Source: Candidatus Gastranaerophilales bacterium (lineage in GTDB: Bacteria; Cyanobacteriota; Vampirovibrionia; Gastranaerophilales; UBA9579). From it: 33,178 nt of DNA. Under the pieces are notes generated by a model. It saw nothing but the letters and a program-made list of their open reading frames with translations. It did not search any database and was not told the origin of the DNA. Within the stretch, counting starts at the first letter, position 1. Every line of letters starts with the position of its first letter. The position numbers were made by a program, and so were the translations under genes. Positions 7,113-16,191 of the stretch are shown here, one piece after another. The stretch spans positions 1 to 33,178 of the forward strand of contig JAQVCB010000022.1 of NCBI GenBank assembly GCA_028689995.1. Direction: 5' to 3'.

Positions 7113-7772
7113 CTACGGCTGCAATACCTTACAAATAAAAGTCTTTCTGTGCCATTTGCATTGGCCGTGTTCTCTTATGGCTTCAATATGTGCAGCGGTC
7201 GGATAACCTTTGTTCTGGTGCCAGCAGTATTGCGGAAATTTCTTTGCCAGTTCCTTCATAAAATTATCTCTGTGAACTTTTGCAAGTATGCTTGCAGCAG
7301 CGATTGCGGCTGATTTTGAATCGCCTTTTATGACAGGTATTTGTTCAACATTGTATTTTGGAATAGAAAACCTTCCATCTACGAGTATAATTGGCTTTTT
7401 ATCAAGTTTAAGCTGACTGATAACCCCATCACATGCCCTGTGCATTGCGAGCAGGGAAGCCTGAAGAATATTTATTTTTTCAATTTCTCTAACTGAAGCT
7501 TCTGCGATGCAATAGATGGCATGTTTTTTAATTTCTTCGGATAATTCTTCTCTAAGCTTTGGATTTGAAGAAAATTTCTTTGAATCGTCAAGATATTTTA
7601 GTGTTTCTTTTATTTCTTTATTTATCTCTGGAAAATAAAGAGCGCATGCCGTAACAGGTCCCGCAACAGGTCCTCTGCCTGCTTCATCAACTCCTATAAC
7701 CGGATTTGATTTTGCAATTTTTTTATCAAATTTGATTAATTCTATAATTCTAGTTTGGCGGGATGCTTTCAA
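7113..7772 (-). CDS. rnhB: Ribonuclease HII
   Basis: RNase HII cuts RNA in RNA–DNA hybrids and nicks 5' of single ribonucleotides in duplex DNA, starting ribonucleotide excision repair. The 219-residue protein carries VDEAGRGPVAGP (Asp29, Glu30), LDDSKK (62-66), the EIEKINILQASLLAM block, VDGR (Asp132), GDSKSAAIAAASILAKV and Asp169. These cover the family's acidic metal-binding residues. It is the last gene of rplS–rbgA–rnhB, and its start overlaps the rbgA end by 23 nt, so translation is probably coupled. An N-terminal extension of about 24 residues before the conserved core is within the normal range. Confidence 0.96.
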   Translation of the reverse strand: MKASRQTRIIELIKFDKKIAKSNPVIGVDEAGRGPVAGPVTACALYFPEINKEIKETLKYLDDSKKFSSNPKLREELSEEIKKHAIYCIAEASVREIEKINILQASLLAMHRACDGVISQLKLDKKPIILVDGRFSIPKYNVEQIPVIKGDSKSAAIAAASILAKVHRDNFMKELAKKFPQYCWHQNKGYPTAAHIEAIREHGQCKWHRKTFICKVLQP

Positions 7773-8601
7773 GGGTGATTCTCCCTATTCTTCCATTTCT
7801 GAAATCTGACAAAATTCTTGATGCACATCTGTTAATATCTGGTACTCCTCCTAATATTAACCAGTTTCTAGCTATTGCGATATTCTCAAGGGTCGGTGAA
7901 GTTTCTTTCAGGTCAATATTATAATGATCTTCCAGAAGTTCAGGATATAAATCTGCCAGTAAGTTCACAAATTCTTGTGCTATTTCAAGGGTATCATAAG
8001 CATTTTCGCTGATGGAGTTAACAATAGCAAGTTTTGCGGCTCTTTCCTGATTATCGAGTTTCATCGGGATAATACCTGGGGTATCAAGCAGTTCCAGCTT
8101 TGGATTAACTCTAACCCACTGTGCTACTCTTGTTACACCTGCCTTAGCGCCGACTTTAACTTTTGATGTCTGAATAAGCTTATTAATTATACTGGATTTG
8201 CCTACGTTGGGCATGCCAATAACAATAGTTCTCACAGGTCTTGGTAATAACCCTTTTGATATTAATTGGGCTATTTTAGGCTTCCCTAAATCTACTGCTT
8301 CTTTAATTATATGAGACAAATCTTTTGAAGAACTTGTATTAGTTAATATAACAGATAATCCTGTCTTCTTTGATAAATATTCCTGCCATTTAGCGTTATA
8401 TTCAGGATCAGCAAGATCTGCTTTGCTCATTATGATTAATCTTGGCTTGTCACCTGTTAATTTTTCAATTCCTTCGTATTTGCTGCTCAAAGGAATTCTG
8501 GAATCAATAACTTCCAGAATAATATCAATCAGGTTAACTTTTTCCTGTAATTTTCTTTCTGCCTTTGCTATATGGCCAGGATACCAGTGTATAGTCGGCA
8601 T
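7750..8601 (-). CDS. rbgA: Ribosome biogenesis GTPase RbgA (YlqF)
   Basis: RbgA is a circularly permuted GTPase that helps late 50S subunit maturation. The 283-residue protein shows the permuted order. G4-like MSKADL (58-63) and a G5-like TNTSSSKD come first, then G1 GMPNVGKSS (129-137), a G2 Thr in AGVTR (about 157) and G3 DTPG (173-176). The N-terminal HWYPGHIAKAER is characteristic of the YlqF group, and a helical C-terminal ANTAR-like domain follows. It lies 6 nt downstream of rplS. The rplS–ylqF–rnhB order is also known from Firmicutes and links large-subunit protein supply to assembly. Confidence 0.95.
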   Translation of the reverse strand: MPTIHWYPGHIAKAERKLQEKVNLIDIILEVIDSRIPLSSKYEGIEKLTGDKPRLIIMSKADLADPEYNAKWQEYLSKKTGLSVILTNTSSSKDLSHIIKEAVDLGKPKIAQLISKGLLPRPVRTIVIGMPNVGKSSIINKLIQTSKVKVGAKAGVTRVAQWVRVNPKLELLDTPGIIPMKLDNQERAAKLAIVNSISENAYDTLEIAQEFVNLLADLYPELLEDHYNIDLKETSPTLENIAIARNWLILGGVPDINRCASRILSDFRNGRIGRITLESIPPN

Positions 8602-8607
8602 AACAAG

Positions 8608-8958
8608 TTATCTTCTTGTTTTTTCTTTAATACGTGTAGCTTTACCGGTAAGTTCACGTAAGTAATAAAGTTTTGATCTTCTTACGCTACCCTGACGTAA
8701 AACTTTGATGTTTTCAATTCTTGGGGAGAATACAGGAAAGACTCTTTCAACTCCAACGCCCTGAAATACTCTTCTGACTGTAATAGTTTTGTTGATTCCA
8801 CTGCCGCGTTTTTTAATAATTACGCCTTCAAAAGCCTGTGTTCTTTCTTTGTTACCTTCTTTAATTCTGACGAATACTTTAACAGTATCGCCGGGGTTTA
8901 ATTCAGGTAATTCTTTTTTAGTCATTTCTGCTTCTAAACTATCGATAATAGGGTTCAT
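8608..8958 (-). CDS. rplS: 50S ribosomal protein L19
   Basis: L19 sits at the 30S–50S interface. The 116-residue protein has the family core [23 protein letters not shown] split around residues 19-41, then [32 protein letters not shown] and [26 protein letters not shown], with a basic tail (KTRR). AAGGA precedes the ATG at good spacing. It is the first gene of the rplS–rbgA–rnhB operon. The usual rimM–trmD neighbours are not upstream here; a divergent annexin-like gene follows after a 407-base gap. Confidence 0.97.
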   Translation of the reverse strand: MNPIIDSLEAEMTKKELPELNPGDTVKVFVRIKEGNKERTQAFEGVIIKKRGSGINKTITVRRVFQGVGVERVFPVFSPRIENIKVLRQGSVRRSKLYYLRELTGKATRIKEKTRR

Positions 8959-9365
8959 GTCCGTTTTCCTTTATATATTAAAAATACTTATTACACTCAT
9001 TAAAAGGGAATTTGTTACTAGCAAGAATAAATATTCAAGCAATTCATACTAGCACGACACATTCAAAATGTCATGTACTGTTGATAATAAATAAAACAAA
9101 TTATTTATTCAAGTTTTTGTTAAACAGGAAAATTTATTTGAATATTTACGAATAATCATGACTGCTTTTGCATACGGACTTGTTAGCAAGGTTAAAATTC
9201 AGTCATAGGAGATAAATCAAGTCTTTGTGACTAATAATCCTATTAACAAAACTTAATAAAATATACTGAATATGACAATTTTATATACTAAATAGTTTTT
9301 ATGTAGATAGAGGATATAGAAATAAAAATAAAATAATTTATTTTGTAATTAGGAGGAGTATTCAA
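8959..9365. other. Divergent intergenic region between rplS and the annexin-like gene
   Basis: This AT-rich 407-base gap should hold both divergent promoters. I see TATACT boxes near 9260 and 9285 without convincing -35 partners, a weak match (about 9169-9196) to the TTGTTAGCAAGGTTAAA part of the dispersed repeat family, and a strong AGGAGG ribosome-binding site at 9351-9356. No small ORF stands out. Confidence 0.4.
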
Positions 9366-10622
9366 ATGTGGGGAAAAGTTAACAACACACAACAAAATAC
9401 TGAATTAAAAAAATTAGAAGCTAAACTTCAGGCTGAAGATAAAAACAAGCATGTTTCCATAATATCAATATTTACTGAGTATAAAAAACTTAAAAATGAT
9501 AATGATACCAGCAATGATGCAAATGCAGAAGAACTCCTAGAGGAAAGTGGACATTCAGAATTTCAACTTGAAGACATGGTGAATTTTACAGAAAAATGGA
9601 CAACAACACATACAAATGGTGATAAAATCTCTTGGGATGGCTTTGAAGAAGCATTACAAGCTGATTGTAAAAATCATGGATTTAATGCAAGAAATGATTC
9701 CGCATATAATAACTTCTTCAATAAAGCTGCAGGTCATTATGAAGAAAATTATATTAACAGAGAAGCCTTTATTGAAGATGACGGAAAAGGGAATAATCTA
9801 AAAGGACTTGCTCAATTTGCTTCAAATAATGAGTTGAAAACATTAGCCGGTGAAGATGGAGATAAAAAAACAGCATTAATTAATAGTCTTAAAGCAAGAA
9901 ATGATTTGCTAGCTAAATTTTATGCAGCTGTTGATAATGATTCCACAATAATAGATAAAGCAGCTAAGAAAAAGGCTATCGGAGAATATGTTACTAATGG
10001 TATAGCAAATGGCTCACTTGATGTTAATAATCTATCAATGGATAAATTTCAAGAAGCTATAACGGGTGCTAGTGGTATTAGTCTTGATCCTAAAGATAGC
10101 TCTGCATCACCAACCGAAGCAGAGAATACGGAAGCAAAAGAAGATAAAATACAAAAGGCTGCTGCTAAAATCTTTGATGCAACGCACGGTTGGGGTACAA
10201 AAAACGACCAACTAATTGCAGCTATGACTAACTTAAATCCAGAAGATTTCGATGAATTAGATAAAGTATATACAAAAAAATACGGTGGAACTCTGAAGGA
10301 TGCAATCACAGATGATGCAAGTTTTACAGAACAGAAAGCATATACAGAAATTCTCAAAAATAGAAACAAAGGTTATGATAATTACGATGCTAATATGGGT
10401 GATGAGTTAGCTAAACAATTATTCAACGCTATGGACAAATGGGGTGGAACCGATCAAGATAAAGTAATTGAAATCATGACTAAACTTAGCCCTGCACAAA
10501 TGAAATCTGTATGTGATCATTATCAAGCAAACTATAGCCAATCATTAACAGATAACATCAAAGGAGACTTTTCAGGGGTAGCTGAAGATATACTCCTTTC
10601 ACTCATCAAAAATAAAACTTAA
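9366..10622 (+). CDS. Protein with two C-terminal annexin-like repeats
   Basis: The 418-residue protein has no signal peptide. The C-terminal third holds two repeats of about 65 residues (about 262-330 and 346-414). Each begins with an Ala/Leu-rich helix, then GWGT (275-278) or WGGT (359-362), then helices with KxYxxxYxxxLxDxI. In both repeats an acidic residue (Asp317, Asp401) lies exactly 38 residues after the GT. This is the spacing of the type II calcium site of annexins (GxGT-38-D/E). Annexins bind anionic membranes through calcium. The N-terminal 260 residues are acidic, helical and not recognised. AGGAGG at good spacing and a downstream terminator make it a single-gene unit. The annexin link is from pattern only, but the double spacing match is strong. 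Confidence 0.75.
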   Translation: MWGKVNNTQQNTELKKLEAKLQAEDKNKHVSIISIFTEYKKLKNDNDTSNDANAEELLEESGHSEFQLEDMVNFTEKWTTTHTNGDKISWDGFEEALQADCKNHGFNARNDSAYNNFFNKAAGHYEENYINREAFIEDDGKGNNLKGLAQFASNNELKTLAGEDGDKKTALINSLKARNDLLAKFYAAVDNDSTIIDKAAKKKAIGEYVTNGIANGSLDVNNLSMDKFQEAITGASGISLDPKDSSASPTEAENTEAKEDKIQKAAAKIFDATHGWGTKNDQLIAAMTNLNPEDFDELDKVYTKKYGGTLKDAITDDASFTEQKAYTEILKNRNKGYDNYDANMGDELAKQLFNAMDKWGGTDQDKVIEIMTKLSPAQMKSVCDHYQANYSQSLTDNIKGDFSGVAEDILLSLIKNKT

Positions 10623-10652
10623 CAACTTAAAAAATAATTAATTTTAAATTAA

Positions 10653-10685
10653 CCATACAGTGAAGAATCTTCACTGTATGGTTTT
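10653..10685 (+). terminator. Rho-independent terminator of the annexin-like gene
   Basis: A perfect stem CCATACAGTGAAGA/TCTTCACTGTATGG (10653-10681) with a tight loop is followed by TTTT, 31 bases after the stop codon. Confidence 0.8.
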
Positions 10686-10815
10686 AGATATGATATTGAT
10701 AAAATTTAAAGAAAAGAATATAAATGGGTTATTTGCAATTTGCTGGAAAGATGATAGATTTTTAATACTGCAAAGTTCCAATAATTTTGTCACTATGACA
10801 CATTGAGATTATTTT

Positions 10816-11583
10816 ATGAAGAAGTTTTTAATTTTAATTTTTTTAATATATGTTCTAATCGGCATTTCAGCATCGTCTTTCGCTCAGGAGGATTCAACTT
10901 TTATAAAACCTCAGCAAACCGGTATTGAAGAATTAAAAAAACAGGGAATAACTTTTTATAAATGGGGAAAATATCTTGAAGCACTTGATTGTTTTGAAAA
11001 AATTGATAAAAACTCCTTAAATACTGAAATACTCATTTTAATGGCAAATTGTTATGAAAGCCTGAACAATTCAAATAAAGCTTCAGAGCTTTTAATAAAA
11101 TCCATAGAATCGAATCCTAAAAATTCTTTTTCTTACTATAATCTTGGAATACTGCACTATAAAAATAACAATATTGATGAAGCTATTAATAATTTTAAAA
11201 AAGCAGTTAAATACAATCAAAATTTTACAGCAGCTTATTATAACCTTGGAGTCTGTTACTATTCGTTTCGAAATTATAACAAAGCCAAAGACTGTTTTAT
11301 CAGTGCTATTAAGCTAGATCCGGATAACACAAATATCTGTTACAATCTTGTTTTAACGTTTAACTCATTAAATGACAAAAAAACGGCAGAAAAATATCTG
11401 GATATTTACAGCAAAATGTCTGAAAAAAATAAAGTTACGGATACTGATGGTATAAATACCCTAAAAAATGTTATTAAACCTGTACAGCTACCTTCCAATC
11501 CAAAAGGAGATAGAACTGTTTCTGATATAAAACAAAATTCTTTCTGGCAAAATCTTAATTTTAAAAAAAACAATAAGAAATAG
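10816..11583 (+). CDS. Exported TPR protein
   Basis: A 255-residue protein. MKKFLILIFLIYVLIGISA is a clear signal peptide, with a probable cleavage site SSFA-QED near residue 24. About five TPR units follow (about residues 35-205), with typical SYYNLGILHYKNNNIDEAI and AYYNLGVCYYSFRNYNKAK helices. The C-terminus is a short Lys/Asn-rich tail without a membrane anchor. TPRs are protein-binding scaffolds; the partner is unknown. The ribosome-binding site is weak (TTGAG). It is convergent with another TPR gene 14 bases away, which shares similar repeat units but has no signal peptide. Confidence 0.85.
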   Translation: MKKFLILIFLIYVLIGISASSFAQEDSTFIKPQQTGIEELKKQGITFYKWGKYLEALDCFEKIDKNSLNTEILILMANCYESLNNSNKASELLIKSIESNPKNSFSYYNLGILHYKNNNIDEAINNFKKAVKYNQNFTAAYYNLGVCYYSFRNYNKAKDCFISAIKLDPDNTNICYNLVLTFNSLNDKKTAEKYLDIYSKMSEKNKVTDTDGINTLKNVIKPVQLPSNPKGDRTVSDIKQNSFWQNLNFKKNNKK

Positions 11584-11597
11584 TCTCAAAAATGATA

Positions 11598-12614
11598 TTA
11601 AACCTTTAGCTTTATACTTGTCTCCAGAGCTTTTATATGTTCTTTTAAATGAGTAATATCTTTTTCTGATGATAATTCTGTATATTTCTTAAAGGCTTCA
11701 ACAGCAGCTTTGAAATCACCCTGTTTTTCATATACATTGCCAATATTATAATAAGCTGATGCAAAATCAGGCTGAATTACCAGAGCTTTTCTATACATTA
11801 TGATTGAATTGTCAAAATCTTCTCTGCAAAACAGAGCCAATCCGTACTGATTATAGGCTATAGCAGAATTATTGTTAATTTCCAGAACTTTTTTACAGTA
11901 ATTTACACATTCATCCCATAGACCTTTTTTTGCATAACATATTGCCAGTCTGTAGTTGCCATCTTCATTTTGAGGATCCAGTTTTAATGCATTAACATAA
12001 GTATCTATAGCTTGATTTATATCTTGTGCATCTGCTGAAATTTCGCTCTTTTTGTCATAAATCATTGCAAGACTAAATTTATATTCAGTATTGGAAGGTG
12101 AAAGATCCATAGCTTTATTTATGTATTCGCATGCTTCATCAAATTTTTTCATATCTGTTAAAATCAAGGCAATGCTGTAAAAATTATCAGGATCTTCACT
12201 TTTTAATTCAATTGTTTTGTAAAACTGGTTTAGTGCTTCTTCAAATTTACCTTTTCTATGAAATAATAAACCTAAATTGTAATATGCATCAGCATCATTG
12301 GGATTTAACTGGATTGTTTTTTTGAAATTCAGTTCTGTTTTATCAAAATTATTCAGGATTAAATATGTCAATCCTAAATTATAATAAGTTTCAGCCTTTT
12401 CCGGTGCTATATTTATTGCTTTTTTATAAAATTTTACAGCCGCATGATAATTCGCACTTTGATAAGCATCTATACCTTTATTATATTCCACCTCGTAGAT
12501 GCCTTTTTTGAATGAAAATTTTTTAAAATATTTTTTGATATTCTGAAAATTTTCTGTAAAACTTTTGAAAATAGGCTTAAGAGCTGAACTTAATTTATCA
12601 ATATTCTTTTTCAC
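11598..12614 (-). CDS. Cytosolic TPR-repeat protein
   Basis: A 338-residue protein with a basic, Phe-rich N-terminus (about 1-45) and no signal peptide. About eight TPR units follow from residue 47 to near the end, many with the AYYNLGxxxxxxGxFxxAxxxFxKAIxLxP pattern. Such arrays form superhelical scaffolds, and in bacteria they often accompany glycosyltransferases or secretion systems. A GT4 glycosyltransferase starts divergently upstream, and a second TPR protein of this type lies at 14943-15878. No enzymatic domain is visible. The start at ATG has weak Shine-Dalgarno support. Confidence 0.85.
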   Translation of the reverse strand: MKKNIDKLSSALKPIFKSFTENFQNIKKYFKKFSFKKGIYEVEYNKGIDAYQSANYHAAVKFYKKAINIAPEKAETYYNLGLTYLILNNFDKTELNFKKTIQLNPNDADAYYNLGLLFHRKGKFEEALNQFYKTIELKSEDPDNFYSIALILTDMKKFDEACEYINKAMDLSPSNTEYKFSLAMIYDKKSEISADAQDINQAIDTYVNALKLDPQNEDGNYRLAICYAKKGLWDECVNYCKKVLEINNNSAIAYNQYGLALFCREDFDNSIIMYRKALVIQPDFASAYYNIGNVYEKQGDFKAAVEAFKKYTELSSEKDITHLKEHIKALETSIKLKV

Positions 12615-13036
12615 AACAATCCATAACCAATAAATTCCAATTAACTATTATTGTAACTGATTTTTTAAATTGATACATAATTCGTATATTAAATAAATTT
12701 CATAACTTTACATAATAAAAATTTTAAAGTGGTATTCGGCAGTAGGAGCGTTATTTTTGGAGATAATATACGATAGTGAAAGCTTTTAATAAATCATTCA
12801 AGCTTTCGAAAATATAAACTCGTTTAATATAAATAAAACTCCTAATCAATTTACCTAGTTATATTGCTTAATCTAAATAGTTAACCTGCGAATGTTCAGG
12901 TTAAGCATTAATGGCTATACTAAATTAAAATTTATATATGCTTAGAAAAATTTTTAAAATATTGAAAGATGATATATTTTCATCTATTTTGGCATTTTTG
13001 TTTTTAACCTGCTGGCCTGATTTAAATAAGGAATAT
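12615..13036. other. Divergent intergenic region before the glycosyltransferase
   Basis: About 420 bases without a supported gene. Two inverted repeats are visible: GAAAGCTT/AAGCTTTC around 12778-12808, and TTAACCTG/CAGGTTAA (12881-12888, 12897-12904). The second lies shortly upstream of the glycosyltransferase and could be an operator or a leftover terminator. An in-frame ATG at 12938 lacks a ribosome-binding site. Confidence 0.4.
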
Positions 13037-14158
13037 ATGATGAGTTCTAACTTCAAACTTTTGATAACAACTGATACTTCAAGTGAAATTTGGAACTATA
13101 CAATTAAATTATGCGAAGCTGTTTCGTTTTATGTAAAAGCAGATATCTTACTAGTCAGCTTTGGCGGCAGTCCAAATAAATTACAGGAAGAAGAAGCAAA
13201 AGCATTAAATATTCAAGTTATGTATACTGATTATTTTCCCAAAAATTCTGATCAAAATGCTTTAAAAAATGCTGAAGAGTATTTAGTTAAAGTTATAGAT
13301 GAATTTAATCCAAATATTGCGCAGCTAAATCATTATCTTAGTATTTCTGACAGAGTGGAATGTCCTATTGTTATTACGGGACATGGAGATTTAATAAGCT
13401 TATTGAAATGGACAAAGACAAATTCTATTGAAAATATTGATCAATACAGATATTCTGTTAAAAAAGCTGTTAACAGCGCTGATACGGTCATATTAACATC
13501 AAGATTTGCCGTTGAATGTTTATTTAAAGAATACGATTTTAATAATAAATTCAGGGTGATTTATAACGGTATAAATATTGAACCTACAGGTATTTTACCA
13601 GAAATACCCTGTATTTTAGCTGAAGGAAATTTAAATGACAGATCAAAAAATCTTAATCTATTGACTAAAATTGCTGATAAAATTCCAGATAGTATCAAAA
13701 TATGTGTAATTGGCAGTAATAATTATAATAGGACTTCCAAAAGAATCGAATGGATAAGTAATTTGTCTTTTGAAGAAAAAATCGAAAAGTACAGAAAATC
13801 ATCTATTTTTCTCGCTTTATCATCTTATGAACAGTTTGGATTTCCCTCGATAATTTCAGCTTATTCAAATTGCGCTATTTTAGCCAATGATATACCGGTT
13901 TATAGAGAATTATGGGGTGATTGTGCTTGTATTTACGAGAGAAATAATTTGAATTCATTTATTAGACACCTGAATAACCTTATAGAAAATAAAAAATTAC
14001 TGACATTTACGGCGAAAAATTGTCAGGCTAAAGCTCTATCGTCTTTTAGCATAAAAAGAATGGGCTTGGAATATATCAATCTTTATAAAAGTATTCTTCA
14101 TAAATATATTGCTTCAAATAAAAATTTAAAAATAGCGAATAAGACAGAAGTAAAATAA
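13037..14158 (+). CDS. GT-B (GT4-like) glycosyltransferase
   Basis: About 373 residues. The start was chosen at the ATG pair 13037/13040, which has AAGGA just upstream; the frame stays open to an ATG at 12938, but that has no ribosome-binding site. The N-terminal KLLITTDTSSEIWNYTIKL resembles GT4 enzymes that begin KLLxTTDTVGGVWxY. The C-terminal Rossmann half has the NDRSKNLNLL and SSYEQFGFPSIISA blocks, and IPVYRELWGD near the end. The first Glu of the GT4 EX7E motif is present, but the second position is Ser, which is unusual and may alter catalysis. Donor and acceptor are unknown; cell-surface glycan or protein glycosylation is plausible. A terminator-like stem follows. Confidence 0.8.
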   Translation: MMSSNFKLLITTDTSSEIWNYTIKLCEAVSFYVKADILLVSFGGSPNKLQEEEAKALNIQVMYTDYFPKNSDQNALKNAEEYLVKVIDEFNPNIAQLNHYLSISDRVECPIVITGHGDLISLLKWTKTNSIENIDQYRYSVKKAVNSADTVILTSRFAVECLFKEYDFNNKFRVIYNGINIEPTGILPEIPCILAEGNLNDRSKNLNLLTKIADKIPDSIKICVIGSNNYNRTSKRIEWISNLSFEEKIEKYRKSSIFLALSSYEQFGFPSIISAYSNCAILANDIPVYRELWGDCACIYERNNLNSFIRHLNNLIENKKLLTFTAKNCQAKALSSFSIKRMGLEYINLYKSILHKYIASNKNLKIANKTEVK

Positions 14159-14554
14159 ACTTGAACTGGTAAGACCCATATATTGCAGTCTTAATGACTA
14201 TTAAGACTGCAATTACAGATTCTAATTTATTAAAAATATTTATTAAAAAAATGTTAAGGCTGCATTTAATAAATATTAATATGCTATTTTTAAATCATAG
14301 ATAGGTTAACGGTTAATTTTAATATCTCAAAAAATTAATAAGTGTTTTCTTAGATTAAAAAATTATATACAATCAATAAGAGACAGTTGCATAACTATAA
14401 TTTTTGTTAAAAAGTTAAAATTTGCGGTCGACTCTTGTAAAACATGCGAAGCGGGCTTTGCCCGATCGTAGCGGTTGTAGGCTGGATATAAAAAACGATA
14501 TTTTGATAATTATACATCAGTCTTAATAATAAAACTTTTAAGGAGACTTATAAA
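14159..14554. other. Intergenic region with a GC-rich hairpin
   Basis: About 400 bases. After the terminator-like stem at 14183-14212 the gap is very AT-rich, except for 14424-14484, which contains GCGAAG and the hairpin CGGGC-TTT-GCCCG (14452-14464). This GC-rich patch resembles the GCGAAGCGG starts of repeats at 22217 and 30173. No ORF is supported. Confidence 0.4.
14183..14212 (+). terminator. Terminator-like stem after the glycosyltransferase
   Basis: A perfect 13-bp stem TTGCAGTCTTAAT/ATTAAGACTGCAA with a GACT loop, 25 bases after the stop. Only a weak T-rich stretch follows, so termination efficiency is uncertain. Confidence 0.55.
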
Positions 14555-14911
14555 ATGATTAAGCTTAATACATGGGTAAGCATACTTAGCACCTGGATAT
14601 TTTTAGCAGCCGATCTTTTACTTTCTTATATGTATCTTCGTGATCCAAATTTTAGGCTTGAATGGATATCTCTCGGATTAAATTTTGTTACTACTACGCT
14701 TATTTATTATATTTATATGAATATTGCGCAAGGAGAAGATGGCGAAGAAGGAGCATCTAAAAGTAGTGAAGAAAAATCGGTTTCTCTTTATAAATTGAAT
14801 TTCGGCCCTTTAATAGAAGACATGGGCGTTTGGTTAATTCTGTTCTTCTTGCTGTATAATATAGTTCCTATGACATTATTTGTTCATGTCTGGGTAACAA
14901 AAAACATATAA
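14555..14911 (+). CDS. Small membrane protein of unknown function
   Basis: 118 residues with three predicted membrane segments, about 8-28, 36-57 and 90-113. Between the second and third is an acidic, Ser-rich loop (GEDGEEGASKSSEEKS, about 61-76). No family is recognised. AAGGAG lies 9 bases upstream of the ATG, which supports real expression. It is followed by a bidirectional terminator that overlaps its stop codon, so it is a single-gene unit between the glycosyltransferase and a TPR gene. Confidence 0.75.
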   Translation: MIKLNTWVSILSTWIFLAADLLLSYMYLRDPNFRLEWISLGLNFVTTTLIYYIYMNIAQGEDGEEGASKSSEEKSVSLYKLNFGPLIEDMGVWLILFFLLYNIVPMTLFVHVWVTKNI

Positions 14912-14942
14912 TTAATTTAAAAAAGAGAATTAATTATATGTT
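14903..14942. terminator. Bidirectional terminator
   Basis: A perfect 15-bp stem AACATATAATTAATT/AATTAATTATATGTT (14903-14917, 14928-14942) sits between convergent genes. It overlaps the stop of the membrane-protein gene and ends at the last base before the TPR stop codon. The short, A/T-only stem is weak but symmetrical. Confidence 0.6.
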
Positions 14943-15878
14943 TTATAGTTTTTTAACGGTTGCTATCTCTGCTAAAACCTGATTTTGAGGAATGGATAAA
15001 GTATTTTGCAGTAAAAGTGCTTTTTCCAGATGAAAAATAGCCTCTTCTGTTTCATTTAGTAACTTATAAACAATTGCAATATTATAATGAATATCACCGT
15101 TTTCAGGATTCTGCATAACTGCTGCTTCAAGAAAATTAAGTGCTGTGTCATAGTCTTTAATTGATATTGTAATAACAGCTAACGTTTTATAAGCATCGAT
15201 ATCTTTAGGATTTAGTTCAACTGTCTTTTTTAAATTTTCAATAGCTTCAAGTGCTTTGCCCTGTGCATAAAGTATGCATGCAATATTATAATAAGCCCAG
15301 CTGTAATCAGGGTTAAGAGTTGTTACTATGTTATATTCTTCGAGTGCTTTTTCTATATTACCTGCTTTTTTATATTCATAAGCAAGATAAAAATGTGCGT
15401 AAATATCTTCATAATTTAATTTTATTGTTGTTTTAAAATGTTCAACAGCTTCCTGATTTTTATTTTGCTTTATATAAAGGCATGCAAGATTAAAATGAGC
15501 ATTTGGATCATCTTCAGCAAGTTCAAGAGTTATTAAATATTCTTCGACAGCCTTGGAAATCTCACCTTTTTGTTCATACAGATAAGCAAGATTATAGTGA
15601 AAATCAGGATCATCCGCAGATAAATCGATCGCTTTTAAATAAGCTTTTTCAGCATTTTCCGGATTTTTTAGTTTTTCATATATTATCCCTATATTGAAAT
15701 GCAAGGCAGGATCATCTGCAAAAAGTTTTACCAGATAATTATACTGTTCAAGAGCTCTTTCGGAGAAATTATGTTCTAAAAGATTATCAGCAAAAATTCT
15801 TTTAAGTTTGGTATTTGACGGATCTTCTTTTATCTGATTTTCCAGATCATCCAAATATTTTTTTTCTTCTTCGTTCAT
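14943..15878 (-). CDS. Cytosolic TPR-repeat protein
   Basis: A 311-residue protein made almost wholly of TPR units (about eight, residues 20-300). Repeats are of the type DDPxxHFNLAxLYxxxGxxxxAxxxYxxxLxL. There is no signal peptide or other domain. It resembles the protein at 11598-12614 in repeat style, so the two may be paralogues. It probably acts as a binding scaffold. I see no clear Shine-Dalgarno before the ATG. A second TPR gene, a glycosyltransferase and a small membrane protein lie within 5 kb, but function cannot be assigned. Confidence 0.85.
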   Translation of the reverse strand: MNEEEKKYLDDLENQIKEDPSNTKLKRIFADNLLEHNFSERALEQYNYLVKLFADDPALHFNIGIIYEKLKNPENAEKAYLKAIDLSADDPDFHYNLAYLYEQKGEISKAVEEYLITLELAEDDPNAHFNLACLYIKQNKNQEAVEHFKTTIKLNYEDIYAHFYLAYEYKKAGNIEKALEEYNIVTTLNPDYSWAYYNIACILYAQGKALEAIENLKKTVELNPKDIDAYKTLAVITISIKDYDTALNFLEAAVMQNPENGDIHYNIAIVYKLLNETEEAIFHLEKALLLQNTLSIPQNQVLAEIATVKKL

Positions 15879-16125
15879 ATGTTGAGTATAACAAATATTA
15901 AATCTCGCATCAACTTATACTTGATTATATTCAAAGTATCGCAAAAGGTCCTGTCAATAAGGGAAACATTTCTAATTGTACTCAACCAATAATGACTTAA
16001 AAAAACTAATTAATTATCTGTTACGATTAAATGTAAAAGATGAATTTTTACATCAATAATTTATAAAAATCTGCTATCATGTATAATGAAAAATAATAAG
16101 CTTAGATATTTGTAATGAGGGATGT
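15879..16125. other. Promoter region of the CDF–CorC gene
   Basis: AT-rich spacer between the divergent TPR and CDF–CorC genes. A perfect TATAAT at 16082-16087 is the probable -10 box. The -35 region (TTTATA near 16060) is weak. It is about 40 bases upstream of the small leader ORF. Confidence 0.4.
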
Positions 16126-16191
16126 ATGATTAAAATGGAGAATGATGATAGTTTCCCTTATTTGACTAAATTTTTAACAGGGGAACAATAA
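16126..16191 (+). CDS. Possible 21-residue leader peptide
   Basis: An ATG at 16126, preceded by GAGGG, opens a 21-codon frame (MIKMENDDSFPYLTKFLTGEQ). Its TAA stop directly abuts the ATG of the CDF–CorC gene, and it is in the same frame. Its end carries AGGGGAA, the ribosome-binding site of the next gene. It could be a leader peptide that couples translation, or simply chance. No regulatory codon run is visible. Confidence 0.35.
   Translation: MIKMENDDSFPYLTKFLTGEQ

Noticed and set aside
9606-9644. EF-hand in the N-terminal part of the annexin-like protein
   Set aside because: The NGDKISWDGF stretch recalls an EF loop, but the acidic ligand positions 1, 3, 5 and 12 are Thr, Thr, Gly and Gly.
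12938-13036. N-terminal extension of the glycosyltransferase from the ATG at 12938
   Set aside because: There is no ribosome-binding site there, while AAGGA precedes the ATG pair at 13037/13040, where family similarity begins.
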